Origin: Panicum virgatum | Taxonomy: Eukaryota; Streptophyta; Magnoliopsida; Poales; Poaceae | Direction: 5' to 3' | DNA: 64,000 bases | Assembly (NCBI RefSeq): GCF_016808335.1 | Contig: NC_053143.1 | Location: 51,429,441 to 51,493,440 of the forward strand | Notes under the pieces: generated by a model | The model's input: only the letters and a program-made list of their open reading frames with translations | Database searches by the model: none | Told to the model about the DNA's origin: nothing | Shown: piece by piece, positions 44,019 through 54,979 of the stretch | How positions within the stretch are numbered: position 1 is the first letter of the stretch | Layout of the letters: each line of letters begins with the position of its first letter | Position numbers and translations under genes: made by a program

Positions 44019-46020
44019 TCAAAGAATGGAAAATCCAACTGATTCTCCATCCATCACCTCTTCCACTCCATCCTCTATCCCTTCTCTCGCTGAATAGTCG
44101 CAAGCTCGGCAACCCCGGCTCTGGCCCCGCCCATGTCCACGGGGTCCAGGCTGAATCCTTCTCCAGCTCGGGATCCTTCTGCTCTGGCGCCATCGGCTCC
44201 TTCTCGGCGGTCCCCTGTACGCTCCCGTCTCGAGCCAATTGGAGAAGGACGTGGGGAATAGCTCCGATGGGGATGGGGCCGACGGGGAGCAGCCTCCACA
44301 TCTGGAGCTCGTCACCGAAGATGGGGTCGACGGGAAGCAGCTCTGTGCGGGAAGATGGGATGGTGCAACACCACCGTCCTCGAGCTCATCGTTGGCGAGC
44401 TCGGCGGAGGCGCGAGGAGCGACGAGGGAGAGGGCCCGCGCCTCCCGCCGCCGTTGCAGCAGCAGTTGCTGGTGGTTGAGCTGGCCGTGGAGGACCTCAA
44501 GGCGTTGGGTGAGGCCGTACAACCCCGGCGGCGGCCTGCCCGGCGAGCTGGTCGCACTGATGGCCAATTCGCCGCCGCCGTAGCCTCCAGCGCCTGCTTC
44601 CTGAAAATATGAAAAAAGAAAAACACGAGGGCCCTGACGCTTGCACTACTGGACAGCGGCAGCAGTAGGCCATCAAACGGCGGAGGACTGCTGGCGGCAG
44701 CCCAAGGCCACCATAGCGGCAGCTGCAGGTGGTGGCGCCCAAGCACCTGCCGCTGCCGGGGCCGGGGGCGCGCGGGGGCCACCATGCTGTGCTTCCACGA
44801 CGCGCGTGGCCGTGGCCTGCTCCTCCCCCTTGTGACGCTTCCTGCAGCGAGCTCCCCTTGTCGGGATGCGAGTAGACAAAGAGAAGAGAAAGATCACATT
44901 TTTAATTAAGCTCACTCATTAATTAAGCTCACTCATCATTCTTCATCTATCATATTTTCATAAAGCTGGAGAACAGTTAGAATGCAAACTAAAACTGCAG
45001 GCCGCGCCCAAATATGGGACCATTATATTTCTTCAAGCTACTCATGGTTTTGCAGAAAAGTGAATCTATAAATATAATTTCGATAACGTGCTCTGCACAT
45101 ATTACTATGAGAAGAGATCAGTGTTACTGAGATCTTTATACCAACTTGATCCTGACGCAAGCCACATCCAAGCTACTCACAGAGCAATCAATGTTGGTTC
45201 AGGGATTGTGAGTTGTGACTCCTTGAAAACCCTAGATTGTCGATCCAACTTTGCTCTTTTCTTCTCTTGTGTTAATCTTGCACTATACAACTATTGACAG
45301 AGAACCCCAATTTTCCAGAAGAATTTCATTTAGCTTGAATTAAGGAAGCTGAAAGCATGAATGTGTTTTAAGGAGCATCTAAAAGAGTACTGTCACTGTT
45401 TGAAATGACAAAGTAAGGTAACTGAAGTCAGTCTCAAATGTGAATCAAAGATATCGAAACACAAAAGGTAGCCAGTTGGTTCAGAGATTGTCTTATCTAA
45501 AACACAAATGAGTGCATCAAAATGTACAGTTGGAAAATAAGAAAAAGGAAAATTGCTATGAATTTTTATACATTATAAGGCACATTTAACAGGAAACTCA
45601 AGATACGGATGCACACCTCCTCACAAAAGGACATTGTGGGGTCTGTAAGTTCAAGAGTCAAGCTTATTAATCTAATCATTCAGGCTGTGTATATCAGATC
45701 CGAAGAAACAAGAACTAGCATAATACAATCCCTTTCTTTGCAACCAAACCTAATCTCGATCTGAGCTAGGGTTCATGGCAGAATACAATCTAGGAAACAA
45801 GGAACATATATGAAAAGAGTAATCGAATTAGCGTCACAAGAAGGATAGAAGGGAAACCTTGTTAGCAGAGGTCTCTACGGGAAGATGCGGTGGTGAGTCC
45901 ACATCAATGTCCAAGGACCCGGCAGCCATGGACGCAACAGCCTCCTTCAGTTCCCACGCTGCCTCGGCCGTGAGCGCGGCCTCCACCTCGAGGCCTCGAG
46001 CGAGGCCGTCGCGCGGCATG
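44019..46020 (-). other. Possible captured gene fragments beside a lone CACTA end
   Basis: On the minus strand an open segment starting near 46020 reads LARGLEVEAALTAEAAWELK and runs to a good donor AAG|gtttcc at 45858. A second open block begins after an acceptor TCATATTTTCAG near 44600 (LYGLTQRLEVLHGQLNHQQ) and continues to 44019. They could be exons of a captured or degraded host gene. I do not recognise a family, and the frame across the junction is uncertain. The sequence between (44620-45840) shows no gene. Confidence 0.3.
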
Positions 46021-46389
46021 TTCGTCCCAGGCGCCGGTCGTCCGCTGCAGCCGCCGCCGCCCGCCGCAGCAACCGTCCCCTGCCGCCGCCACCACCGTCC
46101 TCCGCAGCAGCCTGCCACCGCGGCCACCACCGTCCGCCGCAGCCGCTGCCGCCGCTGGATTCCGCAGCAAACGGCCGCCACCGCCGGATTCCGCGGCAGC
46201 CTCCAGCCACCGCCTCCTTGTTTTTTTCCCCTTTCGATGTATTCTGGTCTCGATGGTTTTCACGGGTCGGCACTGCAAACCAGCAGACCAGTGCTTCCGT
46301 CAAGTGTCTAGGCCGGTCCGGCTCCAAACCGCTGTGGGGACCGAGATTACGGGCTCATCTGGGTTGGGTACGGGCTGGTCCACGGTTTT

Positions 46390-46611
46390 TTGGAACCGAC
46401 GAACAGGGCGAGGGGCGGGTCACCCCCTCACCTGCCCCTAAAAATGGTACATTTTCAGGGGCGGGTGAGGAGGTGATCCGCCCCTAAAAATACATTTTCG
46501 GGGACGGGTCGGTTGCTACAGTAACTCCGCTTTATTTGTAGCACCGGGTCAAATTTTGACCCGCCTCTAAAAAAATCTGGGGCGTTTCTACAAATCGTTT
46601 TTATAGTAGTG
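46390..46611 (-). mobile_element. Single end of a CACTA element related to 42371-43464
   Basis: On the minus strand it reads CACTACTATAAAAACGATTT then GTAGAAACGCCCC and the GGGGCGGGTGAGGAGGTGATC repeats, the same terminal design as 42371. The matching other end was not found, so its extent is unknown. The GC-rich fragments at 44019-46240 may be inside it. Confidence 0.6.
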
Positions 46612-46978
46612 GTGTGATTCTCTCTTTTAGAAGTGGATGGACTTACGAACATGAGAAATAAATATAAAGTGCCTTGTCGATTGTCATCCACAAGTAGTTG
46701 TCTAAATCTTAGCTTATTTATGATTTTGCTAGTTCGTTGGTTCACGCAGTTTGGCTCGAATTGTGCTTTTGCGATCCTCAAGGTTTTGCACACAACGTGA
46801 TCCATCAAGAACCTTGTCAAGGAGTCTAGGTAGATCTTTGTGGTGTTGGAAACATTGGTACTCGAATGGAGTTCTGTTATTGTTGTTGCTCTGCTGATCA
46901 TCACGTTGCACAAGCCTGTCCCAGGGAATCTTGAGTTTAGATTTGGTTCTAATATTTCACAATCATCATTAGCCCCCT
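46612..46978. other. Unassigned sequence with a short open minus-strand segment
   Basis: A 60-codon minus-strand segment (46729-46911, with FEYQCFQHHKDLPRLLDKVL) looks protein-like but cannot be assigned. It may be a degraded retroelement gene. Confidence 0.25.
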
Positions 46979-47258
46979 TGTGACACCCCAGCCCAGAACT
47001 TAATAGAATTAATAGGATACTCATACCAACAAGTTGCAATTTCTTTTCCGGAAGCCAATCTCCAAAGAACTCCGAGGTTAAGCATGCTTGGCCCAGAGAA
47101 ATTTAGAGATGGGTGACCGACCGAGAAGTTCTTCCCGGGTCCGCACGAGTGATGACAAAGTGTGCAGAAAAGACTGGTGTTGGTCTGTGAGGGCAGTCTA
47201 CATCCTAGAAAGCAGCCAGATATAAGCGGGCCCGACCTCGGGGAGGCGGGACGTTACA
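46979..47258 (+). mobile_element. Cassandra-type solo LTR with 5S rRNA-like segment
   Basis: A 280-bp TGTGACACCCC...GACGTTACA unit has the perfect 5-bp duplication CCCCT (46974-46978 and 47259-47263). Inside (about 47073-47140) is sequence resembling the 5S rRNA internal promoter: AACTCCGAGGTTAAGCATGC (box A region) and GAGATGGGTGACC (box C region). Cassandra TRIM elements are known for this. Only one LTR is present, consistent with unequal recombination. Confidence 0.85.
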
Positions 47259-47263
47259 CCCCT

Positions 47264-49114
47264 TCATTGCCGTTGTTATTCCATCTATTATCCTACATTT
47301 TCTCTTGTTAATGGAGTATTACTTAGTCTAAGGTATCCTCATACAAATCATGAATGGATATTTTGGTCATTTCCTCTATCAGCTTTTAAAAAATAAGACT
47401 CTATAACAAAAGTAAGAAGGAAATAACAGGTGTAACAATGAGAAAAAACATCAGCGCGCAACGAGAGTAAATTAAATGTGGAGGAAGAGGGCCCCCAGCC
47501 AAAGACGACAGTAAGGAACACTCAACCGGTAATGCACATATCTGTAATAGTTACAATAGTTTTCATACAAGAATTCTCAAGGAATCTTCTGCGATATGAT
47601 GTTTCACATACTTCTTTTTGTTCAAATTATTCAAACATGGAAGTGTTTGATTGGTGCGCCAACCACACTCCATATTTTACACACAAACTTGTCTGTCTTT
47701 TATGCTTTTAAATAAAATGACAATAAATCATATTAAACAAGAATTTCCAAAACCACAAAAGAAAATTGCAGTACCACGAAATAAAAGAGTCCCAGTGACC
47801 TCCGAAGAGTAGAAATAACATAATATATAGTGAGAAAAATAAAGCTTGTCCACATCCAAGTATCATGTATGCATGCCGCACTTATTCTCCACGCTTCTGT
47901 ATTGTGAGACAAGAACTTACTTATCAATAAAATGAAATAATGTATTGGAAATGATGGACAAAAGACATCTTGTTTGATGGACCAAAAAAAATGCAGGATG
48001 TAAGTATATAGGAAAAAGGGGACAAGCAAAACATATAAAGGATGTGATTGAAATGCATCATGATCATATATTCCTAAATAATTGGTTTATAGCCTAATGC
48101 AAAATTAGCAACATTCATTTCTTATAAGTAGTCTCACTAGACAAAAACAACGTAATATTAGCACAAAGTGTTCATCCGAACCAAATCTAATGAGATTCCT
48201 TCAGACTACTTCTGTACACAGCGTATATAAGAAAACAATGGCAAAAAAAAAACTTGACCGGAATGCAAGACGTCCACCACCCCAGGCTTTATCAAGTAGC
48301 TGAACAGGAGTTCCAAAAAACGAATTGAAGGCTTTATTTGCTAGTTGGTTTCAGAATATTAACTACAGGCAACCTCTTTTTTTTGGCACAAATAAAATGC
48401 TACAAGCAAGTAGTTATTACTAAATTGCTTCCACAGATTTGTACGGTTTTTAATTAAATGATAAACAATTGATTCTAAATTCTGCCCCAGAATCAAAAGA
48501 AAAGCCAACCAGCTTAATTCTTGAGGCGGATTGTCAGAAGCCGAAGTTGTTTTTTTTTTTGCCACTAATCCGAAGTTGGTTAACAAATAGTATTTCAGTA
48601 TGGAGTAGTGTGGGAAGTACTACTCCCAAAATCCAATGTTATTCTATTCGAATCCCCTTTGTGGTTTTGGAGAAATGATGTTCTAAAGCTGCCATTTGGA
48701 GTATTACATAAACTATTCTCTTTATTCATATTAAAAGTCAAATTATCAATCAGTTTTGAAGTATCTAACCTTTCCAAAACACGACCACAAAAGCAGGACT
48801 GTAAAAAATTAAAACAAAAAAAACATAGAATTATGTTTCAAAGTTCAAACAAACTCCCTAAGGGACCTTAATATACATCAAAAGAAAAAGGTTTCGGTCA
48901 TAAATTTCATTTATTAAATAAGTAGTACACCAATTGTTGCACAACTATATATGGTGTACTTTCAGGAAATGAATTGTCTCCATGATGTATAATGACAAGC
49001 ATCAGGGACTATGATTTAGAACAGATTATCTAATCTGGAGAAAACAGGCTGTAGTAGATTGACGACAAAGCCATACTTACAGATAGTCTCCGTAGTGGTT
49101 TGCCAACAAAATTG
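47264..49114. other. Intergenic, 3' side of NLR gene 2
   Basis: AT-rich, no coding exons recognised. It probably includes the 3' UTR of NLR 2 near 48900-49114. Confidence 0.35.
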
Positions 49115-51601
49115 TCAGTTTGAGATGAAGCCAGATGGAAGTTGAGAGCATCCTTGGATATTGAGCATCAATTGGTCGGAAGATGGGGTACCTTCCAACT
49201 CCAAGGAAGCGAGTGCTTCACAATTAGCAATGCTCAACTTAGTCAACGCTCCACAATCTTTAATGCTCAACTTAGTCAATGCCTTGCAGGAATGAAGTCC
49301 TATCGATGGTAGAGCTGAGCAGTTTAATATTTCAATTTCACTTAACTCGAGCTCGTCCTTCTCATAAGATCGGAAATCAATCTGGAAATCCTTCAGAGAG
49401 GACAAACCAACCAAGGACAAAGTCCTGAGGAATGGCATAATCTGAAATGGTGGAAGGAGTTTCATTGTTGCACAGTCTTGGAGATGGAGGCTTTCTAAAT
49501 TGGTGAGTGAAAGATTTTTAGCGAACCATAATGGAGTAGCACCAGCATAATTGACAACAGTAAGATGGGCAAGATTTTCATGCGGTTTAAGACCCTCCAT
49601 TACTTTTTCCTGGATAGCAGCTGGACTTGCGCTTGCGCTCCCCCATGAGAGTGAAAGTGTCCTCAAATGTTTCTTCTGTTTAATCCCTGCACGGGTCGCC
49701 TCCTCCTTGCTCGTGACATTCTCAAGATCAAGGATACTAAGTGACCCTTTGATCTCTTTTAAGTTCCCCAGCTGTGAAATATCAAAGCCATCCTTTTTTT
49801 GAACTCGGAATTCTTTCAGTTCTTGTAAAAACTCAAGATCTCCAACTTTTGATATCTTTGAGTGCAATGATCCTGACCCGGGAACAAGCAGATAACGTAG
49901 GTTCACAAGATTATTCATACCCTCTGGTAAATCATTTAGACCATTCCAATGTCTGACGTCTAATATTTGTAGGTGGTAGAGCTCACATATATGCTTAGGC
50001 AAAGGTTTCTGCATGTCAGAAGTATATCTTAGTTCCAAATACCGCAGATGGATGAACTTTTTTACACTGGCCAACAATATATCATCATTGAACTGCAACC
50101 GGAGAACCCGGACATAATGTAGTTGCTCAATTATAGTAGCCAACTTGGCAGAGCAATTCTCATCATATAGCCCTACAAGAATTAAACTCTCCAAGCGTTT
50201 CAGGATATCCTTATCCTGGATGGCATCTAATTTCTCTTCGAAGTCCTCATTCCGTTCAATGCTTTGTTCGTTGTATGCCAGCTCAGTCCAGATTCCAAGA
50301 TGGCAAGTGGAGGGGAAAACTTTTCTAAGATCTAAGCAATCAATAATTAGGCATTTCTTCACCATGACTTCTTGTGCAACATCATGCATTAAATCGTGCA
50401 CAACAAAGTACTGTTCGTGTTTATGAAAGAAGCTCCAGTCTACCAAATCATCAAAGCAATCACTTCCTTGATCCTCCAATTTCTTTCTCTCGTGCACAAC
50501 AAAGCCCAAAGCAATCCATGTACATATCAATTCCTCTTTTTCAAACTTGTACCCCTTTGGAAATATAGCACAGTAAGAGAAGAGCAGCTGAAGGTGGTAG
50601 GGAAGGTGATTGTAACTGAGCTTTAGTGCAGGCATAATGTCATCATTCCTTTCATTAAACCTCCATTCATCGCTGTCTCGGATTCTTATCCAGTCTTCCA
50701 CATTGACATTTCTTCTCAAAAGGGAGCCAACACTTTTTGCAGCTAATGGATTTCTGTTCAGTTTACTGGCTATATCTTCTGCAATCTTTAGTAGCTTTCT
50801 TTGGACTTGAAAATTCTCATCGCCAAATATGCATCTTTTGAAGAAGGGGAAAAAGTCATGTTCATCCAATCCATCCAAATTGATGTGATCGGCCTCTGTT
50901 CTGGTAGTTATCCTGGCAACCGATAAGCTCCGAGTGGTCACCAAAATCACATTACCCTTGACTTGTGTAGCTCTGATAGGAGCCAACAGCTTGTCCCAAC
51001 GACCCTCACTCTCTTCCCACATGTCATCCAACACAAGTAGAAACCTTTTGCTCAAAAATTTGTTCATATCATGTTGAAGCCCGGCAAGACTATTGGTATT
51101 TTTGTGCCCACATTCAGGTATTTGTTCTAGAATCTTTTGTGTAAGCTTGACTTCATCAAAGTTAGCAGATACGTATATCCAGATCATGATGTCAAATTTA
51201 GATTTTACTTCTAGGTCATTGTACACAAGTTGAGCAAGTGTTGTCTTTCCAACACCTCCGTCACCAACAATTGGTATGATAGATACTTGATCGCTTGATG
51301 CCCGGGTACTGATCACTTCTAGAATCTTGTTCTTCACATTATCCCTTGAGAATACCTTAGTTTGAGTGGAGTACTGTGCTGCTTCCCGCGTGTCTGTGCT
51401 TGTTGTTTTACTTGCTCGGATAATTGCACCAAGTTTTTCTGCATAGAGAGCCTCATAAACATTCCCACAAAGGTTATGCAGTTTCTCCACTATAGCCCTT
51501 ATACGTGCTATGTAAACCTTATCGGTTTTTGTCGGATTCGAATGTCCGACGGCATGAGTAATAGTTTTCATCCAGCTTTTCTTCGGAATATTCTGTTTCA
51601 C
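49115..51601 (-). CDS. CC-NB-LRR immune receptor 2, exon 2 (NB-ARC and LRR)
   Basis: Open exon of 828 codons after acceptor ATTGAATAG|GTG (51602/51601). With exon 1 it gives about 930 residues, phase-0 junction. The NB-ARC has P-loop GDGGVGKTT (about 215-223), kinase-2 FLLVLDDMW (about 289-297), NPLAAKSVG where GLPLA is usual, and VVHDLMHDVAQ at the MHD position. The LRR region is much shorter than in NLR 1 (about 400 residues) and ends with two SIKDCGALTKLSIANC-type repeats before the stop. The known role of the family is intracellular immune sensing. The same intron position and the shared WD-SFF and AAKSVG signatures suggest NLR 1 and NLR 2 are paralogues. The short LRR region could reflect a 3' truncation relative to NLR 1. 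Confidence 0.87.
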   Translation of the reverse strand: MKQNIPKKSWMKTITHAVGHSNPTKTDKVYIARIRAIVEKLHNLCGNVYEALYAEKLGAIIRASKTTSTDTREAAQYSTQTKVFSRDNVKNKILEVISTRASSDQVSIIPIVGDGGVGKTTLAQLVYNDLEVKSKFDIMIWIYVSANFDEVKLTQKILEQIPECGHKNTNSLAGLQHDMNKFLSKRFLLVLDDMWEESEGRWDKLLAPIRATQVKGNVILVTTRSLSVARITTRTEADHINLDGLDEHDFFPFFKRCIFGDENFQVQRKLLKIAEDIASKLNRNPLAAKSVGSLLRRNVNVEDWIRIRDSDEWRFNERNDDIMPALKLSYNHLPYHLQLLFSYCAIFPKGYKFEKEELICTWIALGFVVHERKKLEDQGSDCFDDLVDWSFFHKHEQYFVVHDLMHDVAQEVMVKKCLIIDCLDLRKVFPSTCHLGIWTELAYNEQSIERNEDFEEKLDAIQDKDILKRLESLILVGLYDENCSAKLATIIEQLHYVRVLRLQFNDDILLASVKKFIHLRYLELRYTSDMQKPLPKHICELYHLQILDVRHWNGLNDLPEGMNNLVNLRYLLVPGSGSLHSKISKVGDLEFLQELKEFRVQKKDGFDISQLGNLKEIKGSLSILDLENVTSKEEATRAGIKQKKHLRTLSLSWGSASASPAAIQEKVMEGLKPHENLAHLTVVNYAGATPLWFAKNLSLTNLESLHLQDCATMKLLPPFQIMPFLRTLSLVGLSSLKDFQIDFRSYEKDELELSEIEILNCSALPSIGLHSCKALTKLSIKDCGALTKLSIANCEALASLELEGTPSSDQLMLNIQGCSQLPSGFISN

Positions 51602-51748
51602 CTATTCAATGCAAATGGAAGAACAAGAATTAAATCTGCTGTCTTCATGGCAAATGTTAAAGTTGCCAAATACAAATAAGATAATTAGACAATTATATGA
51701 TTACACTTCTCCAGTATTTGACACAAATGAACTGCCCGCTCCACACAA

Positions 51749-51770
51749 CCCCCCCCCCCCCCCCCCCCAC
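51749..51770 (+). repeat. Poly-C run followed by CA repeat
   Basis: About 20 consecutive C followed by ACACACAC, in intron 1 of NLR gene 2. Its length may be unreliable because such runs are hard to sequence. Confidence 0.9.
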
Positions 51771-52294
51771 ACACACTCTCCTTCCTTGGGCAATGATGAA
51801 CAAATGAACACTGCCACAGTTTTAAAGATACATGAACTTTGTTTAATTCAATATGATGGCCCCAGGGCATGTAGGTGTCTTTTGGATGATATTTGTTCAA
51901 TCCGATGAACTAGGGCATGTAGGTGCTTTTAATAACATTTGTTCAAACGGATGAACTAGTAGGGCATCTGGTTGGTATTTTTAGAGACACTTGTCCAATC
52001 CTATGATCTATGGCATGAAGCAGATTGAATTACAAGTTCGCAATATATAGACACATTTCTTATTTGGAGTAGATATATCTAAATTCCAAGGAATACACAA
52101 ACACGAACTGACCACGAACATGCCACTTATTTAATATATAAGAGAGATATGTTTTTGTCTATTTAAGTACTTCGTAATGACACAGTTTTTATGGATACAT
52201 GCTGTTGCAATGCGTGTCTGCATGTTTCATATCCAGATTTATGTAAATATGAAACATATTAATTGTGGAACTCCTTTGGCACTTTCAATCTCAG

Positions 52295-52612
52295 GAAACC
52301 CCACCTTTGCCGAGTGCAAGAAAACACTAAATGCACTCGGCATAATGTCAAATTTGCCAAGTGGAGGATACATTGGACTCTGCAAACAATCGTTTCTGTG
52401 CCGACGTCGTATCTTTTTTTTTTTGCCGAGAGTCGATTCAACACTCGATAAAGTCTTTGCCGAGTGTCCGACAAATAGCTGTTTGCTGTCTAAATCGAGG
52501 CCGAGTGAGGTATGCCGAGGGTGGCACTCGGCAAAGATTGCCGAGTATTTGTATGGCTTTGCTGAGTGCCTGAGGCATTCGGCAAAGCACCTGTTTCCGT
52601 TGTGCTCAATTT
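52295..52612. repeat. Relic of a CACTA end (TTTGCCGAGTG repeats)
   Basis: Several copies of TTTGCCGAGTGY and RCACTCGGCAAAG in both orientations, the same subterminal motif as the element at 54293-61564 but more degraded. No intact CACTA terminus is present. Confidence 0.65.
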
Positions 52613-53656
52613 GTAGGTGATTAATCACTTAATCCTACCACATTCTTTGCACATGTACTCCGTGGCCACATGCTTACCTATGAGTGTTTATAAAGAGAAA
52701 TGTGTCTACTTGTTTAAGCACCTCTACAAAAGTTGTTTTTACCTTGTAAATGGCTGTTTAAATAACTTTAACCGACTTATTATCACACTTTAAACACTAG
52801 TGCCAACTTAAGCATCCCATCTTCTTTACAAAGATTGGCGCATCTGACGTGGGGCAAAAAAACTAGTTCCTCGATCGTATAAGCACCACGGAGTATCCTA
52901 TTGTGTACATGCTCTATTAAGTCTTCGTGTGCTGGTGCATGTAGGATTTCATATGTACGACACTAATACGCAGTGAGGATTTTGTGTTCTTTTTCAATCA
53001 GGGGCCGTCGCCTTTAAAACTGGCCTTGGAGTATGGCGTGCAAAGCTCGGGGACCCTCAGAAAATAGGTAGATGATTATTGTTTGAATCTCACAAATTAA
53101 AAGTCAATATTGGAAAATAAGTTTTCGTTGGGTTTCTTTTAAAAATAACTGAGAGTCGCCGTAGGTTTACATATAATTTTTTTGTGTTTAGCAGATTAAA
53201 AACTCACAAAACAATTAATAACTAGTTAATATCAAGATGAATTTCTATCCGCAGTCAAATCCATAGCAACCTTGGGCCCCCGAGCAACACTTCACCAATC
53301 CATAGCAACCTTGGGCCCCCGAGCAGCACTTCACCGTATCATTGCCATTCCTCTTGCGTGCTACAGCTCATCCACAGAAATCATGCACTGCGAACCGAAC
53401 AAAAATCCCAGTACTGCTCGGTAACTCCTTCAAGAACTCAAGAATCAATGGCATGTAGTGCCAAGAATTTGCCATCATTATTGTGCTGTTTTCTTAGCAA
53501 TACATAAGCATAAATAAACAGTTATAAGAACATTTCCAAAAAAAAATATTGAAAAGTCCCACATCTATTCATGAGTCCACCCACAAGATCCAGATTTGCA
53601 CTCCTTTTTGTTTTCTTAGAAAAAGTTACTCGCCAAATAAAAGTTCTGCAGGTTAC

Positions 53657-53962
53657 CTTGTCCTTGATGTCGTAGTACTCCAGTTCGTCGAGGTACTTGG
53701 TGAGTTCGGTGGCCAGCTGCTGCACCTCTTGGATCGGCTCCTCCAAATTCGTGTTCTCAATTTTGACCCCAGCGGCGACTCCAACGGGCACGGCGCCGAG
53801 GACGAGATTTGCGCGCTGCAGCGCGTTCTTGAGTTTCTCGACCTCCTGATCGAGATCTTCCTTCTTCAGCAGCGCTTTGATGGCAGCTTTGGAGAGGCTG
53901 TTCAGCAGTTTGTTGATCACCCATGTCGCCGCAGCAGAAGCAAGAACGATTGCGTCGAACAT
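53657..53962 (-). CDS. CC-NB-LRR immune receptor 2, exon 1 (coiled coil)
   Basis: 102 codons from ATG 53962 to donor AAG|gtaacc, phase 0, joining exon 2 at 51601. Helical residues include LLNSLSKAAIKALLKKEDLD and VEKLKNALQRANLVLG, and the exon ends ELTKYLDELEYYDIKDK, matching the end of the NLR 1 first exon (LGELEYYRIQ). No canonical EDVID was seen. The intron (51602-53656) contains a poly-C run and a CACTA relic. Confidence 0.85.
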
Positions 53963-54135
53963 CTATCGTCGTGGTGGATCCAATGGATTCTGGAGATGAG
54001 ACGGGGAAGAAGAGAGGACGGGCTCGACTCTTGTATAGTTGTATGTGGTTGCTACGCTTGCAGTTGGATCCCAAATAAAAATATCTATCATGGGAGTAAA
54101 GTCAACAACCAGGGGGATTGGTTGCGGTCCCTTTT

Positions 54136-54292
54136 GGCGGTGTTTGGATTCAGACACTTTCGTCCCTGTCACTTTAAAGAGAATTTTATTATTTAGAAGT
54201 ATTAAATAAAATTATTTACAGAACTCTAAGACTAAACTGCGAGACGAATCTAACGAGGTATATTAATTCATGATTAGCAGATGGTTACTGTA
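54136..54292. mobile_element. Left part of a Tourist-like MITE split by the CACTA element
   Basis: Starts GGCGGTGTTTGGATTC and includes GAGACGAATCTAACGAG. It continues at 61568-61721, whose inverted end reads GGGGTTGTTTGATAGTCCC. The two parts together make about 310 bp, a usual size. Confidence 0.65.
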
Positions 54293-54979
54293 CACTACGG
54301 GAGACAGGCGCTTTGCCGAGTGTCAGAAACACTCGGCAAAGGCCGTTATGCACTCGGCCAAGAGTTTGCCGAGTGTAACACTCGGCAAAAGACACTCGGC
54401 AACCAATCTGACGGCGAAGCCAGCTTTGCCGAGTGACTTTTCTCGGGCACTCGGCAACATAAAGTGAAACAGCTGGTCCACAGACTTTTTGTGTCAGCTT
54501 TGCCGAGTGCTAGATCACAGGCACTCGGCAAAAGCCCAAGCTTTGCCGAGTGTCTAAGATCTGGCACTCGGCAAAGCCAGTGCCTTTGCCGAGTGTTTTG
54601 ACCTTGGCACTCGGCAAAGACATTTTCTAGGAACCTGGAAATGCACGCATTGCCGAGTGCCAAGGTAAAAACACTTGGCAAAGGTATTTTTTTGTTTTTG
54701 TCTGTTTTCTTGCATATATGAGCTCCCTCTTTCATAAATCAAACATTATATATATATATATCCCAGGCAATTAATATCACATTCTCATGTGACATCCATC
54801 ACAAACATCGCATTTATATCACAAATATCACATAATGTTCAAATTTAGTCCACAAAGCATTCATAATCCATAGTACAAGCATTATTCCAACATCGACAAG
54901 TCCAACAGCTACAAGTCCAACATCCGGCAGTCTAACAACCATAGTACAACGCACACTTGACAACTGAACGATACCTTAA

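Noticed and set aside
42371..46611. One large CACTA element from 42371 to 46611
   Set aside because: A complete pair of ends already closes at 43464, and the 3-bp flanks of 42371 (ATC) and 46611 (GTG) do not match.
47073..47140. 5S rRNA gene
   Set aside because: Only the internal-promoter part resembles 5S rRNA, and it is embedded in a TG...CA unit with a 5-bp duplication, so it belongs to a Cassandra LTR.
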